From contig DASYAG010000066.1 in NCBI GenBank assembly GCA_036501485.1, forward strand, positions 1-64,000: a DNA stretch of 64,000 nt. The letters are read 5' to 3'. Of this stretch, positions 26,142 through 34,100 are shown one piece after another (position 1 is the stretch's first letter; each line of letters begins with the position of its first letter). The position numbers and the translations under genes are program-made. The DNA is from PALSA-607 sp036501485. Lineage in GTDB: Bacteria; Actinomycetota; Actinomycetes; Acidothermales; Acidothermaceae. The notes beneath the pieces were generated by a model, which searched no databases, was not told the DNA's origin, and worked only from the letters and a program-made list of their open reading frames with translations.

Positions 26142-26861
26142 GTGCGGATTTTGGTGGCCTCGGATCTGCATTACCGCCTTCCCCATTACGACTGGTTGGT
26201 CCGGGCAGCTGACGATGTCGACGTTGTTGCACTGGCCGGAGATCTCGCGGACGTTGTCAGTCCGGTGCCATTCGCTGTGCAGGTCGTCGTCTTGGAGCGG
26301 TACCTCGTCGCACTGGCGTCGCACGCCACGGTTCTTGCCGCCTCGGGCAATCACGACCTCGACGGACCAGGCGACCTGGGCGAACAGGTGGCGAGCTGGT
26401 TGCGCGACCTGCACCAGGACACGCTGCTGTGCGATGGAGCTTCCATCGACCTCGAGGGGATTCGCTTCACCGTCTGCCCATGGTGGGACGGTCCGGCGAC
26501 GCGCGACGCCGTCGCCGCCCAACTTGCGGCTGCTGCGGTCGACCGCCCCGCGACCTGGATTTGGCTCTATCACGCGCCGCCTGCCAACACGGTGCTCTGC
26601 AATGACGGGCGGCGAGTGTTCCCCGACCACGAACTGGCGGCCTGGATCGAGCAGTACCAACCCGAGTTGGTCATGTGCGGCCACATCCATCAGGCGCCCT
26701 GGGTCGACGGCGGTTCGTGGCACGCGCAACTCGGCAAGACCTGGGTTTTCAATGCGGGCAAGCAGATTGGCCCGATCCCTCCGCACATCACTATCGATAC
26801 CGAGAGCGGGACGGCGGAGTGGTACGGGGTCTTCAGCACCGAAACAGTGAATTGGCGGTAG
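26142..26861 (+). CDS. calcineurin-like metallophosphoesterase
   Basis: 239 aa from GTG 26142; ATG 26106 in the same frame would add 12 residues that precede the fold. All dimetal motifs are present in order: SDLH near the start, GDLAD, GNHD, a LYHAPP His, and GHIH. This is a compact cytoplasmic phosphatase/nuclease core without signal peptide; the substrate is unknown. CATGAT six bases before GTG 26142 could be a -10 of a leaderless transcript. It is divergent from the surface-protein gene (gap 25954-26105/26141, otherwise empty) and convergent with the cNMP-binding gene, ten bases apart. Confidence 0.87.
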   Translation: MRILVASDLHYRLPHYDWLVRAADDVDVVALAGDLADVVSPVPFAVQVVVLERYLVALASHATVLAASGNHDLDGPGDLGEQVASWLRDLHQDTLLCDGASIDLEGIRFTVCPWWDGPATRDAVAAQLAAAAVDRPATWIWLYHAPPANTVLCNDGRRVFPDHELAAWIEQYQPELVMCGHIHQAPWVDGGSWHAQLGKTWVFNAGKQIGPIPPHITIDTESGTAEWYGVFSTETVNWR

Positions 26862-26870
26862 ACCGCCGAA

Positions 26871-27353
26871 CTAACCGGCTTCGGGGTCGCGAACGGAGCC
26901 AGTTGGCGGTGGCTTCGGGTGGTGGTGAACCAGCACATCGAGAATCCCGTCGACCATGCCGAGATGGTCGTCGCGGTCGGCGTACTGCTGCTTGACGTCG
27001 ACCAGGTATTGCGTCAAGCCGTCCAGCCGCGCAGCAGTGACCCGCAAGACCGCCAGTGCCGCGCCAGGATTGTCGCGTAGGAAGGCCAGCGGCTCCGCTA
27101 TTGCGTACACCTCGACGTCCGACCTCGCTCGTACTGTCGCCGTCGCGACCTTGTCGAGGATCACCGACATCTCCCCGAACACTGCCCCTGGGGAGTCAAT
27201 ACGCGCGAACGCGACGCCGTCGCGCTCGACGCTCACGGAGCCGGAGACGAGCACCAACATGCCGTCGTGGCGAATGCCCTCCTCAATGAGGACATCGCCG
27301 GCCGCCACCGAACGCACCGGCAGGCCGTCGCAATAGTCGAGGAGTTCGGTCAC
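26871..27353 (-). CDS. cyclic-nucleotide-binding domain protein
   Basis: 160 aa, one Crp-like domain (IRHDGMLVLVSGSVSVERDG; FGEMSVI) followed by a helical tail with a His/Pro-rich end. No HTH or enzyme domain is present. The cassette ends VATATV, so the usual Arg is Ala, and binding of cNMP is doubtful or altered. The reading frame stays open upstream through tRNA-Ser, so GTG 27353 was chosen as the first start after the tRNA. It is the third such domain in the window. Confidence 0.8.
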   Translation of the reverse strand: MTELLDYCDGLPVRSVAAGDVLIEEGIRHDGMLVLVSGSVSVERDGVAFARIDSPGAVFGEMSVILDKVATATVRARSDVEVYAIAEPLAFLRDNPGAALAVLRVTAARLDGLTQYLVDVKQQYADRDDHLGMVDGILDVLVHHHPKPPPTGSVRDPEAG

Positions 27354-27400
27354 TGCGCCATTGTGTCGACTGGGAGCGCAACCACTCAATGCACTAAGGC

Positions 27401-27490
27401 TGGCGGAGGGCAAGGGATTCGAACCCTTGATGAGCTTGCACTCATAGCGGTTTTCAAGACCGCCGCCATCGGCCTCTAGGCGAGCCCTCC
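27401..27490 (-). tRNA. tRNA-Ser (anticodon TGA)
   Basis: Class II cloverleaf on the minus strand. Acceptor arms GGAGGGC / (G)CCCTCC pair. Anticodon loop CTTGAAA gives TGA. A long variable arm (TATGAGTGCAAGCTCATCA) and the T-loop GGTTCGAATCCC are visible. The discriminator is G and CCA is encoded (27401-27403). Confidence 0.95.
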
Positions 27491-27543
27491 AGTCGACGAA
27501 CTTACGGCACGCGCGACGCACTGTGACGTCCGCGTAACAACCG

Positions 27544-29460
27544 TTGTCTACCTTCAGGGCATCCCGGAGGTGCCCGATCACCGCTCACGAACTGATCAAG
27601 CCGGACGCCGAACAGCTGACGGGTCACATCATCGTGTGCGGCCTCGACGGCATCGGGGTCACGATCGTCGAGCAGCTGCATCGCTCTGGCCAGCAGGTAG
27701 TCGTGCTGGAGCAGTTCGCCAAACCGTCGCAGCTGCAGTCGGTCTCCAACTGGACAAGGGCCGTCGTCGGTTCCAAGGGAAGCCTCGCGCAAACACTCGA
27801 GGCCGCCGGGATCACGAACGCTGGCGCGATCGTCTGTGTCGTCGCGCAAGACCTGCAAAACGTCCAGCTCGCACTGCAGGCCCGGCACATGAACCCGTAC
27901 GTCAGGGTCGTTTCGCAACTCGGCAACAACGCCGTCCGCCGGGCGATGGCGGCCGACAACGGCCCTGGCGCGGTCATCGACGGCGCGACGCTCGCTGCTC
28001 CGGCGATCGTCGAGGCGTGCCTCGGCCGGCACTTGCACGAGATGCAGTTCGGGACGACGACGTTTGTCGCCGCGACTGTTCCGGTCGAGGGCGGCACGCT
28101 TCGCTCGATCTTCGGCGATCTCGCCCCAGTCGCCGTGACCCGACCGCTCGAGGGCAAGCCGCCGACAGTGTTCGCTTGCCCGGGTCGCGACTTCATCACC
28201 GAGGCCGGCGACTTCGCGACCATGCTCGGAACGCCCGACGAACTCGCCATGCGTGGCATCGCATTTGAGACAAACCCGGCCCAACGCGAGCGACCACGAC
28301 TGTGGGCGCGGATCCGCCAAGTCCCAAGCATCGTGCGGGCGGGGATCGGTGAGTTCGACCCGGGCGTCTACCGAGCGCTGGCTGCGCTCGTCACGCTGGT
28401 GTCGATCTCGACAGTGCTTCTGCACCTCGGGTACAAGAAGCCCGGTATGAGCGTGCTTGACGGGCTCTATTTCAGCGTCGAGACCGTTGCGACGGTCGGC
28501 TTCGGCGACTTCAGCTTCGCCAACCAGGATCCCGAGCTTCGCATCTGGGCGATCTTCCTGATGCTCGCCGGTATCACGACGACTGCCGTGTTGATGGCTT
28601 ACGTCGCGGACTTTCTGATCAGCAGGCGGCTCAATCTTTCGATCGGACGGCGGCGGGCTCGCGGCATGTCCGGACACGTCATCGTCGTCGGACTCGGAGC
28701 GTTCGGACTTCAAGTGGCCGCCCGCCTTCAGTCAGTCGGCAAGCAGGTCGTGGTGATCGAGCGCGACGAGCGGAATCGATTCTTGTCGGACGCCGCGACG
28801 CTGGATCTGCCCATCATCTTCGGTGATGCGACATCGGCCGTGACCCTCGAGAGTGCCCGGCTGCATGACGCCGCCGCCATCGCGATTCTGACCAGCAACG
28901 ACATGGTCAACATCGAGACCGGGATCGCCGTGCGCGACTTGCTCGACGACGAATGGACGGCAGGCTCGCTGCCCGTCGTGATGCGGGTCTTCGACCAGTC
29001 GCTCTCGCGAACAATCGCGGCACGCTTCGGTTTCCAGAACATCCAGTCGATCGAAGAGATCACCGCCCCATGGTTCGTGGCGGCCGCGCTAGGCCTTGAG
29101 GTGCTGGGGGCGTTTTCGGTCGCGCAACAGCCATTCACCATCGGCCGCCTGACCATCGCCGCCGACAGCGCGCTTGTCGGAGTCGCGATGCAGGGACTCT
29201 CTGCCAACACCCGGGTGATCGCGCTGCATCGCCGAGCGACTGGCGTCCTCGAGCACCCACCACGGCGGGCCAGCATTTTCGACGAGGGCGACACGGCCTA
29301 CATCGTCGGACCCAACGACGAGCTGATCGGCGTCCTGCGCGCCGCGACCGCACCACCCACGATGCTCAGCCAATCGCCGTCCGACCCGCGGCCGTCGGAC
29401 CCGTCCGACCAGTCGCCGCACGAAATACGCCTCGAGGGCACTGCAGCGCTGGCCGACTGA
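27544..29460 (+). CDS. potassium channel protein with RCK domains on both sides of the pore
   Basis: Up to 638 aa. An N-terminal TrkA_N/RCK domain (residues ~25-230, HIIVCGLDGIG nucleotide loop) is followed by a two-helix pore (~275-375) with selectivity filter TVGFGDF, a second RCK (VIVVGLGAFG; acidic VVVIERDE), and TrkA_C (~520-600). The tail is Ser/Pro-rich. It is probably a K+ channel gated by nucleotide or ligand at the membrane; the RCK-pore-RCK order is known in actinobacteria. The start is unclear: TTG 27544 has no ribosome site, while a perfect GGAGGT at 27566 precedes in-frame ATC 27577 by five bases. It is divergent from tRNA-Ser. Confidence 0.87.
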   Translation: MSTFRASRRCPITAHELIKPDAEQLTGHIIVCGLDGIGVTIVEQLHRSGQQVVVLEQFAKPSQLQSVSNWTRAVVGSKGSLAQTLEAAGITNAGAIVCVVAQDLQNVQLALQARHMNPYVRVVSQLGNNAVRRAMAADNGPGAVIDGATLAAPAIVEACLGRHLHEMQFGTTTFVAATVPVEGGTLRSIFGDLAPVAVTRPLEGKPPTVFACPGRDFITEAGDFATMLGTPDELAMRGIAFETNPAQRERPRLWARIRQVPSIVRAGIGEFDPGVYRALAALVTLVSISTVLLHLGYKKPGMSVLDGLYFSVETVATVGFGDFSFANQDPELRIWAIFLMLAGITTTAVLMAYVADFLISRRLNLSIGRRRARGMSGHVIVVGLGAFGLQVAARLQSVGKQVVVIERDERNRFLSDAATLDLPIIFGDATSAVTLESARLHDAAAIAILTSNDMVNIETGIAVRDLLDDEWTAGSLPVVMRVFDQSLSRTIAARFGFQNIQSIEEITAPWFVAAALGLEVLGAFSVAQQPFTIGRLTIAADSALVGVAMQGLSANTRVIALHRRATGVLEHPPRRASIFDEGDTAYIVGPNDELIGVLRAATAPPTMLSQSPSDPRPSDPSDQSPHEIRLEGTAALAD

Positions 29461-29473
29461 AGGGACCCTGCAG

Positions 29474-29509
29474 ACCTGAGTCGACAGGTGTATGCTTGCC
29501 GATAGGCAA
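29474..29509 (+). promoter_or_regulatory. candidate promoter and operator of the marR-MFS operon
   Basis: TATGCT at 29491 could be a -10 box. Two inverted repeats surround it: ACCTG-AGTCGA-CAGGT (29474-29489) in the spacer and TTGCC-GATA-GGCAA (29496-29509) at the expected transcription start. The second resembles known MarR operators containing TTGCC. Autoregulation by the adjacent MarR protein is inferred. Confidence 0.5.
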
Positions 29510-29531
29510 CTATCTACGGCAGGGATCCACA

Positions 29532-29957
29532 ATGACGTACATCGATGCGGACGACGTCAGCCGGCTACGCGCCGCGATCGGCCGCCTCTCGCGCCAGCTC
29601 AACGCATCGGTCGCCGACGTCGGCTTCAGCCCGAGCCAGCTCTCGGTGCTCGGGACGGTCGCTCGCCGGGGCCCCATCGGGATCGGCGAGCTGGCCGAAC
29701 TCGAAGGCATCAACCCGACCATGCTGTCGCGCATCGTCGGCAAGCTGAGCGACGCCGACCTCATCGAACGCATCGCGCACCCCGACGACGGGCGCGCCGT
29801 CGTCGTCCAGACAACTGCCACCGGCCGCACGCTGCACGAGCGGGTACAAGACCAGCGCAGCGAGGCCATCGCCGCTCGGCTGGAGAAGATGCCCGACCTG
29901 CAAGCCGCTCAGCTGCTCGCCGCACTTCCGGCCCTCGAAGCATTGGCCGCCCGATGA
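29532..29957 (+). CDS. MarR family transcriptional regulator
   Basis: 141 aa winged-helix protein, starting at ATG 29532 with AGGGA seven bases upstream. The recognition region is visible (GIGELAELEGINPTMLSRIV), and the wing carries HPDDGRAVVVQTT, the typical D-x-R pattern. It likely represses the following MFS gene and itself until a ligand binds. Its stop overlaps the MFS start (ATGA), so the two are translationally coupled. Confidence 0.9.
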   Translation: MTYIDADDVSRLRAAIGRLSRQLNASVADVGFSPSQLSVLGTVARRGPIGIGELAELEGINPTMLSRIVGKLSDADLIERIAHPDDGRAVVVQTTATGRTLHERVQDQRSEAIAARLEKMPDLQAAQLLAALPALEALAAR

Positions 29958-31261
29958 GCGAAGCCTTTACTGCCAGGCGAATCGCCCTGAGTAAGCAGAC
30001 GTTCGCCGCACTCGCGATCCCGAACTTCCGTCGCTACTTCACCGGCCAGGCGATCTCGCTGTCCGGCACCTGGATGCAGTCGGTGGCGCAGTCCTGGCTG
30101 ATCTTCAAGCTCACCGGATCCGCGACCGACGTCGGCTGGGCCGTGGCGTTGCAGACGCTGCCCGTGCTGGTGCTCGGGCCGTACGGCGGGGTAGTGGCCG
30201 ATCGGATCGACAAGCGCAAGCTGATGATGGTGCTGCAGTCGATGATGGGCGTCCTGGCGCTTGCACTCGGGCTGCTGGTCGTCACCAACAACGTTCACGT
30301 CTGGGAAGTGTTCGCCCTCGCATTCCTACTGGGCTTGAATAACTGCTTCGAGAATCCCGCGCGGCAGTCGTTCGTGCTCGAGATGGTCGGTGCGAAGGAT
30401 CTTCGCAACGCCGTCAGCCTGAACTCCACGATGGTGAACGCCTCGCGTGCAGTTGGCGCGGCTATCGCGGGCGGCATCATCGCCGCCGGTGGCATCGGGT
30501 TTTGCTTCTTGCTGAACGCGGCCAGCTTCATCGCGGTCGTCTATTCACTCGCCTCGATGGACCTGAGTGCGCTGCGTCCGACACGCCCCACCCACCGGTC
30601 GAAGGGCCAGCTTCGAGAAGGCGTTCGTTACGCCGCTACGACCGCAGTCATCGGCGTCCCGCTCGTCATGATGGCGCTCGTTGGCTGCCTCGCTTATGAA
30701 TTCCAGGTCGTGCTGCCCGCGCTTGCGAAGACCTTTCACGGCGGCGGCGCAACGTTCGGGTTCTTGACTGCCTCCATGGGCGTCGGCGCGATCGCGGGTG
30801 GCCTCTACACGGCCGCGCGCGGCCGCACCGGCATCCGGGCGATGGTGACGTCGTCCGCCGTTTTCGGTGTCGTATTGCTCCTCGCATCGGCCGCCCCCAA
30901 TCTGCCGCTCGAGATCGTTGCGATGTTGGCCGTCGGCGCCGCGAGCGTGTCGTTCCTGTCCAAGGGCAACAGCTCGTTGCAACTCGCCGCAGCACCACAA
31001 ATGCGCGGCCGCGTCATGGCCTTATGGGCCGTCGCGTTCCTCGGGTCGACGCCGATCGGCGGACCTATCGCGGGCGCCGTCAGCGAGTACTTCGGGGCCC
31101 GCTGGGGACTTGTCATGGGCGCCAGCGCGTGTCTCGTCGCGGCCGCCTTCGGTGCGCTGGTGTTACGGCGAATAGCGCGGTCGGACGTCGAGGGAAGCCA
31201 CAGTCCGATCGCCCAGACTCCACCCGCGGACGCACTGACCGCCACCGCCGCCGTCCGCTAA
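29954..31261 (+). CDS. MFS transporter (enterobactin exporter/DHA3 type)
   Basis: 435 aa, about twelve helices. The opening matches the DHA3/EntS-like group: FAALAIPNFRRYFTGQAISLSGTWMQ, then the loop GVVADRIDKRK, and FENPARQSFVLEMVG between helices 4 and 5. It is probably an exporter of drugs or a siderophore-like molecule. ATG 29954 lies inside the MarR stop (ATGA), a tight operon. The longer in-frame reading through marR is a shadow. The 3' end converges on the receiver-EAL gene with 13 nt between. Confidence 0.88.
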   Translation: MSEAFTARRIALSKQTFAALAIPNFRRYFTGQAISLSGTWMQSVAQSWLIFKLTGSATDVGWAVALQTLPVLVLGPYGGVVADRIDKRKLMMVLQSMMGVLALALGLLVVTNNVHVWEVFALAFLLGLNNCFENPARQSFVLEMVGAKDLRNAVSLNSTMVNASRAVGAAIAGGIIAAGGIGFCFLLNAASFIAVVYSLASMDLSALRPTRPTHRSKGQLREGVRYAATTAVIGVPLVMMALVGCLAYEFQVVLPALAKTFHGGGATFGFLTASMGVGAIAGGLYTAARGRTGIRAMVTSSAVFGVVLLLASAAPNLPLEIVAMLAVGAASVSFLSKGNSSLQLAAAPQMRGRVMALWAVAFLGSTPIGGPIAGAVSEYFGARWGLVMGASACLVAAAFGALVLRRIARSDVEGSHSPIAQTPPADALTATAAVR

Positions 31262-31274
31262 AGGCCTGTCGGTT

Positions 31275-32462
31275 CTAGACCGCTAGCGGCTCGGGGCGCG
31301 CGATGTGGAAGCCCTGAACCCACTGCGCGCCAAGGCGTTCCAACGTAAGTAACTCGTCTGCCGTTTCGACGCCTTCGGCGATCAGGTCGGAGCCGATGTC
31401 CTTCGCGAAGGCGACCAGCGACGACGCGAGCGCGCGACGCGCAGGATCGTGATCGACGCCATGTGTCAACGACTGGTCGAGCTTGATGATCTCGGGCTGC
31501 AACAACAAGATGTGCCGCATGCTCGAAAAGCCCGCGCCGGTGTCGTCGATCGCAATCCGCGCGCCCTTCTCACGGAACCGGCCGATACGGCTGCGGATTG
31601 GCCCGTAGTCGTCGACCACGACGTGCTCCGTGAGCTCGAACACCAGGCGTTCGCAGATCGGATCGTCGACGAGGTAATCGAGCTTGCCGGAGAGCAACAA
31701 CTCCGGGGAAACGTTGACCGCGAGAAACGCCTCGTCGGGCAGCCTCCCGGCCTGGGCCAGTGCCGCCGAGATCGCCTTCATCTCCAGCGTCGGCCCAAGA
31801 CCGACGGACGCCGCTTCCTCGAACCACAGGTCGGGCGATCGCATCGGTTTGCCAGCGAACCGCGATAGAGCTTCGACCCCGACGATCGAGTGGTCAGCAA
31901 TGTCGACGATCGGCTGGAACACCATCGCCAGCGAGGAGTCGTGCGCGATCACTTGCTCGATGCGCTCGAGGTGATCGTCCTGCTCGCGCTGGATCCGATC
32001 GTCGTCCTCCTTCATCTCGTCGAGTTCGCCATTCAGCGCGAAATTCTGATCCTGCAGCGCGTTGTGGAGGAACCGGTTCTCAAGCATGTTGCGCACGCGC
32101 AGAACAACCTCGATCGGGTCGAGCGGGGTGGCGATGAAGTCGCGCGCTCCCAGTGACAGTGCCCGGTGCAGGGTGTCAGGCGTCGTCTCGCCCATCACGA
32201 CGACGACCGGAAAATGCCCGTTGTCACCGCTCGTCGCAGCAAGCTCCTCGAGCACGCCGTAGCCGTCGAGCCCAGGCATGTGCAGGTCGAGCAGGATCAC
32301 ATCGGGATCGGTCACTCGTGCGAGGTCGACACCGGCTCGCGGGTTCGTGGCGCAGGCGATGTTGCGCAAACCGGCGCCGCCCAAGACCGAGACCAGGGCG
32401 GCGACGTTAGCCGGGTTGTCGTCAACGACGATGACCCGCGCGTCAGCGAAACGGTGCAACAT
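31275..32462 (-). CDS. response-regulator receiver - EAL domain c-di-GMP phosphodiesterase
   Basis: 395 aa. The receiver spans ~8-125 with acidic Asp14/Asp15 and phospho-acceptor Asp59 (LLDLHMPGLDG). A short coiled segment (~130-170) leads to an EAL domain (~180-393). EAL residues for catalysis look intact: EALSRF (197-202), VNVSPE, ELTEH, DDTGAGFSS, IIKLDQ, AEGVET, and the QWVQGF end. It likely degrades c-di-GMP under receiver control. The receiver lacks the usual switch Thr (Met90) and conserved Lys (Thr112 in ATPLDP). No histidine kinase is adjacent. ATG 32462 has no Shine-Dalgarno but fits a leaderless promoter. Confidence 0.9.
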   Translation of the reverse strand: MLHRFADARVIVVDDNPANVAALVSVLGGAGLRNIACATNPRAGVDLARVTDPDVILLDLHMPGLDGYGVLEELAATSGDNGHFPVVVVMGETTPDTLHRALSLGARDFIATPLDPIEVVLRVRNMLENRFLHNALQDQNFALNGELDEMKEDDDRIQREQDDHLERIEQVIAHDSSLAMVFQPIVDIADHSIVGVEALSRFAGKPMRSPDLWFEEAASVGLGPTLEMKAISAALAQAGRLPDEAFLAVNVSPELLLSGKLDYLVDDPICERLVFELTEHVVVDDYGPIRSRIGRFREKGARIAIDDTGAGFSSMRHILLLQPEIIKLDQSLTHGVDHDPARRALASSLVAFAKDIGSDLIAEGVETADELLTLERLGAQWVQGFHIARPEPLAV

Positions 32463-32468
32463 TTTTCG

Positions 32469-32497
32469 ATCATGGACTGCGTCACATGAGGTAACAA
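32469..32497 (-). promoter_or_regulatory. candidate leaderless promoter of the receiver-EAL gene
   Basis: On the minus strand, TTGTTA (-35, 32492-32497) is followed by a 17-base spacer and CATGAT (-10, 32469-32474), then six bases to the ATG. Spacing agrees with sigma70-type promoters and a start of transcription at the ATG. Confidence 0.5.
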
Positions 32498-32570
32498 GAG
32501 TCTTATGGCTGGTTTAGGGCGATTTGGGGCGGATGCCGTCCTTCACTCGGCTGACCTTAGGGTGGCGTTC

Positions 32571-33584
32571 ATGCATGCGATCACGATGGTCGGGCCCGGC
32601 GACGCTTCCGTTCTGGAGTGGACCGAGGCCCCTGATCCGACGCCCGGCGTGGGCGACGTCGTCATCGCCGTGCGTGCCGCCGGGCTGAACCGCGCCGACC
32701 TGTCACAGCGCGCGGGCCACTATCCGCCGCCGCCGGGCGCCTCGCCGATTCTCGGACTCGAGTGTTCGGGTCGCATCGTCACCGTCGGGACGGACGTAGA
32801 AGGGTGGAGCGTCGGCGACGAAGTGTGCGCGCTGCTGTCCGGCGGCGGCTACGCGGAGTACGTGTCGGTGCCCGCGGGTCAGCTATTGCCCCTGCCGGCT
32901 GGGCCGTCGATCGTCGAGGCGGCCGGGTTGCCCGAGGCCGCCTGCACCGTCTGGTCGACGGTCTTTCAGGCGGCCAGTGTCCGTGCCGGCGAGACGCTGC
33001 TCGTGCACGGCGGCACCAGCGGGATCGGCACCTTCGCCATCCAGTTGGCGCACGCGTTGGGCGTGCGGGTTCTCACCACCGCCGGGACGCCGGACAAGTG
33101 CGAGCGGGCGGTCGCACTTGGTGCCGAGCTGGCGGTCGACTATCGGCGCGACGACTTCGTGTCCGCGATTCATTCCTATACGGACGGCGTGGGGGTCGAC
33201 GTCATCCTCGACGTGGTCGGTGGCGAGTACTTAGGCCGCAACCTTGAAACCCTCGCGCCGGACGGTCGGCTCGTCGTGCTCGCCATGCAACGCGGACGCC
33301 GAGCCGAACTCGATCTCGGGTTGCTCATGTCCAAGCGCGGCACTGTGTACTCCGCGGGCCTGCGCGCGCGGCCCGCTTCGCAGAAGGCGGCCATCGTCGC
33401 CGCGGTTCGTTCGTCGGTATGGCCACTCGTCGAGTCGGGCGCCGTGCAAGTCGTCGTGCAGGCCGAACTGCCGATGACCGACGCCGCACAAGCACATCGC
33501 TTGATGGAGGCCGGCGACCACGTGGGCAAGATCCTGCTGACGCTGCCTGAGGCAATGGCGGCACCTGAGACAATCACTGCATGA
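32571..33584 (+). CDS. NAD(P)H:quinone oxidoreductase (MDR family, QOR/PIG3-like)
   Basis: 337 aa of the zinc-free medium-chain dehydrogenase type. Signatures: AAGLNRADLSQRAGHYPPPP, GLECSGRI, the NADPH loop HGGTSGIGTFAIQLA, and the VILDVVGG segment. Tyr/Pro-rich PPPPGASP and the PEA loop are like the p53-induced PIG3 quinone reductases. It reduces quinones using NADPH in the cytoplasm. ATG 32571 with AGGGTGG upstream was preferred over an in-frame GTG/ATG start at 32505. It overlaps the bpa start by ATGA, so the two are coupled. Confidence 0.9.
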   Translation: MHAITMVGPGDASVLEWTEAPDPTPGVGDVVIAVRAAGLNRADLSQRAGHYPPPPGASPILGLECSGRIVTVGTDVEGWSVGDEVCALLSGGGYAEYVSVPAGQLLPLPAGPSIVEAAGLPEAACTVWSTVFQAASVRAGETLLVHGGTSGIGTFAIQLAHALGVRVLTTAGTPDKCERAVALGAELAVDYRRDDFVSAIHSYTDGVGVDVILDVVGGEYLGRNLETLAPDGRLVVLAMQRGRRAELDLGLLMSKRGTVYSAGLRARPASQKAAIVAAVRSSVWPLVESGAVQVVVQAELPMTDAAQAHRLMEAGDHVGKILLTLPEAMAAPETITA

Positions 33585-34090
33585 GCATCGGCAGCGCGGA
33601 AGACGGCGGGAGCGATCGCTCGACTGAGAACTCCCAAGTCGAGATCGTTGATCCAAGCGACGATGGGCCGACTGGCACGGTCGCCGATCTGGTCAATCAG
33701 CCGGCCAAAGTCATGCGCATCGGCAACATGATTCGGCAGCTGCTGGAAGAAGTACGCGCCGCGCCACTTGATGAGGCGAGCCGCGTCCGGTTGAAAGAGA
33801 TCCACGCGGCGTCCGTCAAAGAACTCGAGAGCGGTCTGTCACCTGAGCTGGTTGATGAGCTCGAGCGCCTCACGCTGCCGTTCACCGAGTCTGAGGTTCC
33901 GAGCGAATCGGAGCTGCGCATCGCACAGGCGCAGCTGGTCGGCTGGCTCGAGGGTCTGTTCCACGGAATCCAGACCGCGCTCGTGGCCCAACAGATGGCG
34001 GCGAACGCGCAAGTCGAACAGATGCGCCGCGCGCTCCCTCAAGGGACAGCCCCGGAAGGTCAGCGCTCCAACCAGGGCATGTACCTGTAG
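33581..34090 (+). CDS. bpa: bacterial proteasome activator Bpa (DUF2587)
   Basis: 169 aa. Strong family match: QPAKVMRIGNMIRQLLEEVR, APLDEASRVRLKEIH, LPFTESEVPSESELRIAQ and QLVGWLEGLFHGIQT. In Mycobacterium, Bpa forms a dodecameric ATP-independent ring that opens the 20S proteasome through its C-terminal tail. That tail here is GMYL (GQYL in mycobacteria), keeping the penultimate Tyr. The N-terminal ~35 residues are acidic and disordered. It is coupled to the quinone reductase by a 4-nt overlap, and converges on the HAD gene with ten bases between. Confidence 0.94.
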   Translation: MSIGSAEDGGSDRSTENSQVEIVDPSDDGPTGTVADLVNQPAKVMRIGNMIRQLLEEVRAAPLDEASRVRLKEIHAASVKELESGLSPELVDELERLTLPFTESEVPSESELRIAQAQLVGWLEGLFHGIQTALVAQQMAANAQVEQMRRALPQGTAPEGQRSNQGMYL

Positions 34091-34100
34091 CAGACCTGCG

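Noticed and set aside
26862..26900. Terminator between the metallophosphoesterase and cNMP-binding genes
   Set aside because: CCGAA...TTCGG is only five bp with a loose loop; too weak to call.
27354..27581. N-terminal extension of the cNMP-binding protein
   Set aside because: It would translate straight through tRNA-Ser; GTG 27353 lies after the tRNA.
27502..28713. 403-codon antisense open frame opposite the K+ channel
   Set aside because: No recognisable motif; the sense strand encodes clear RCK and pore domains.
29492..29953. N-terminal extension of the MFS transporter
   Set aside because: Arg-rich shadow of marR; ATG 29954 gives the normal MFS start.
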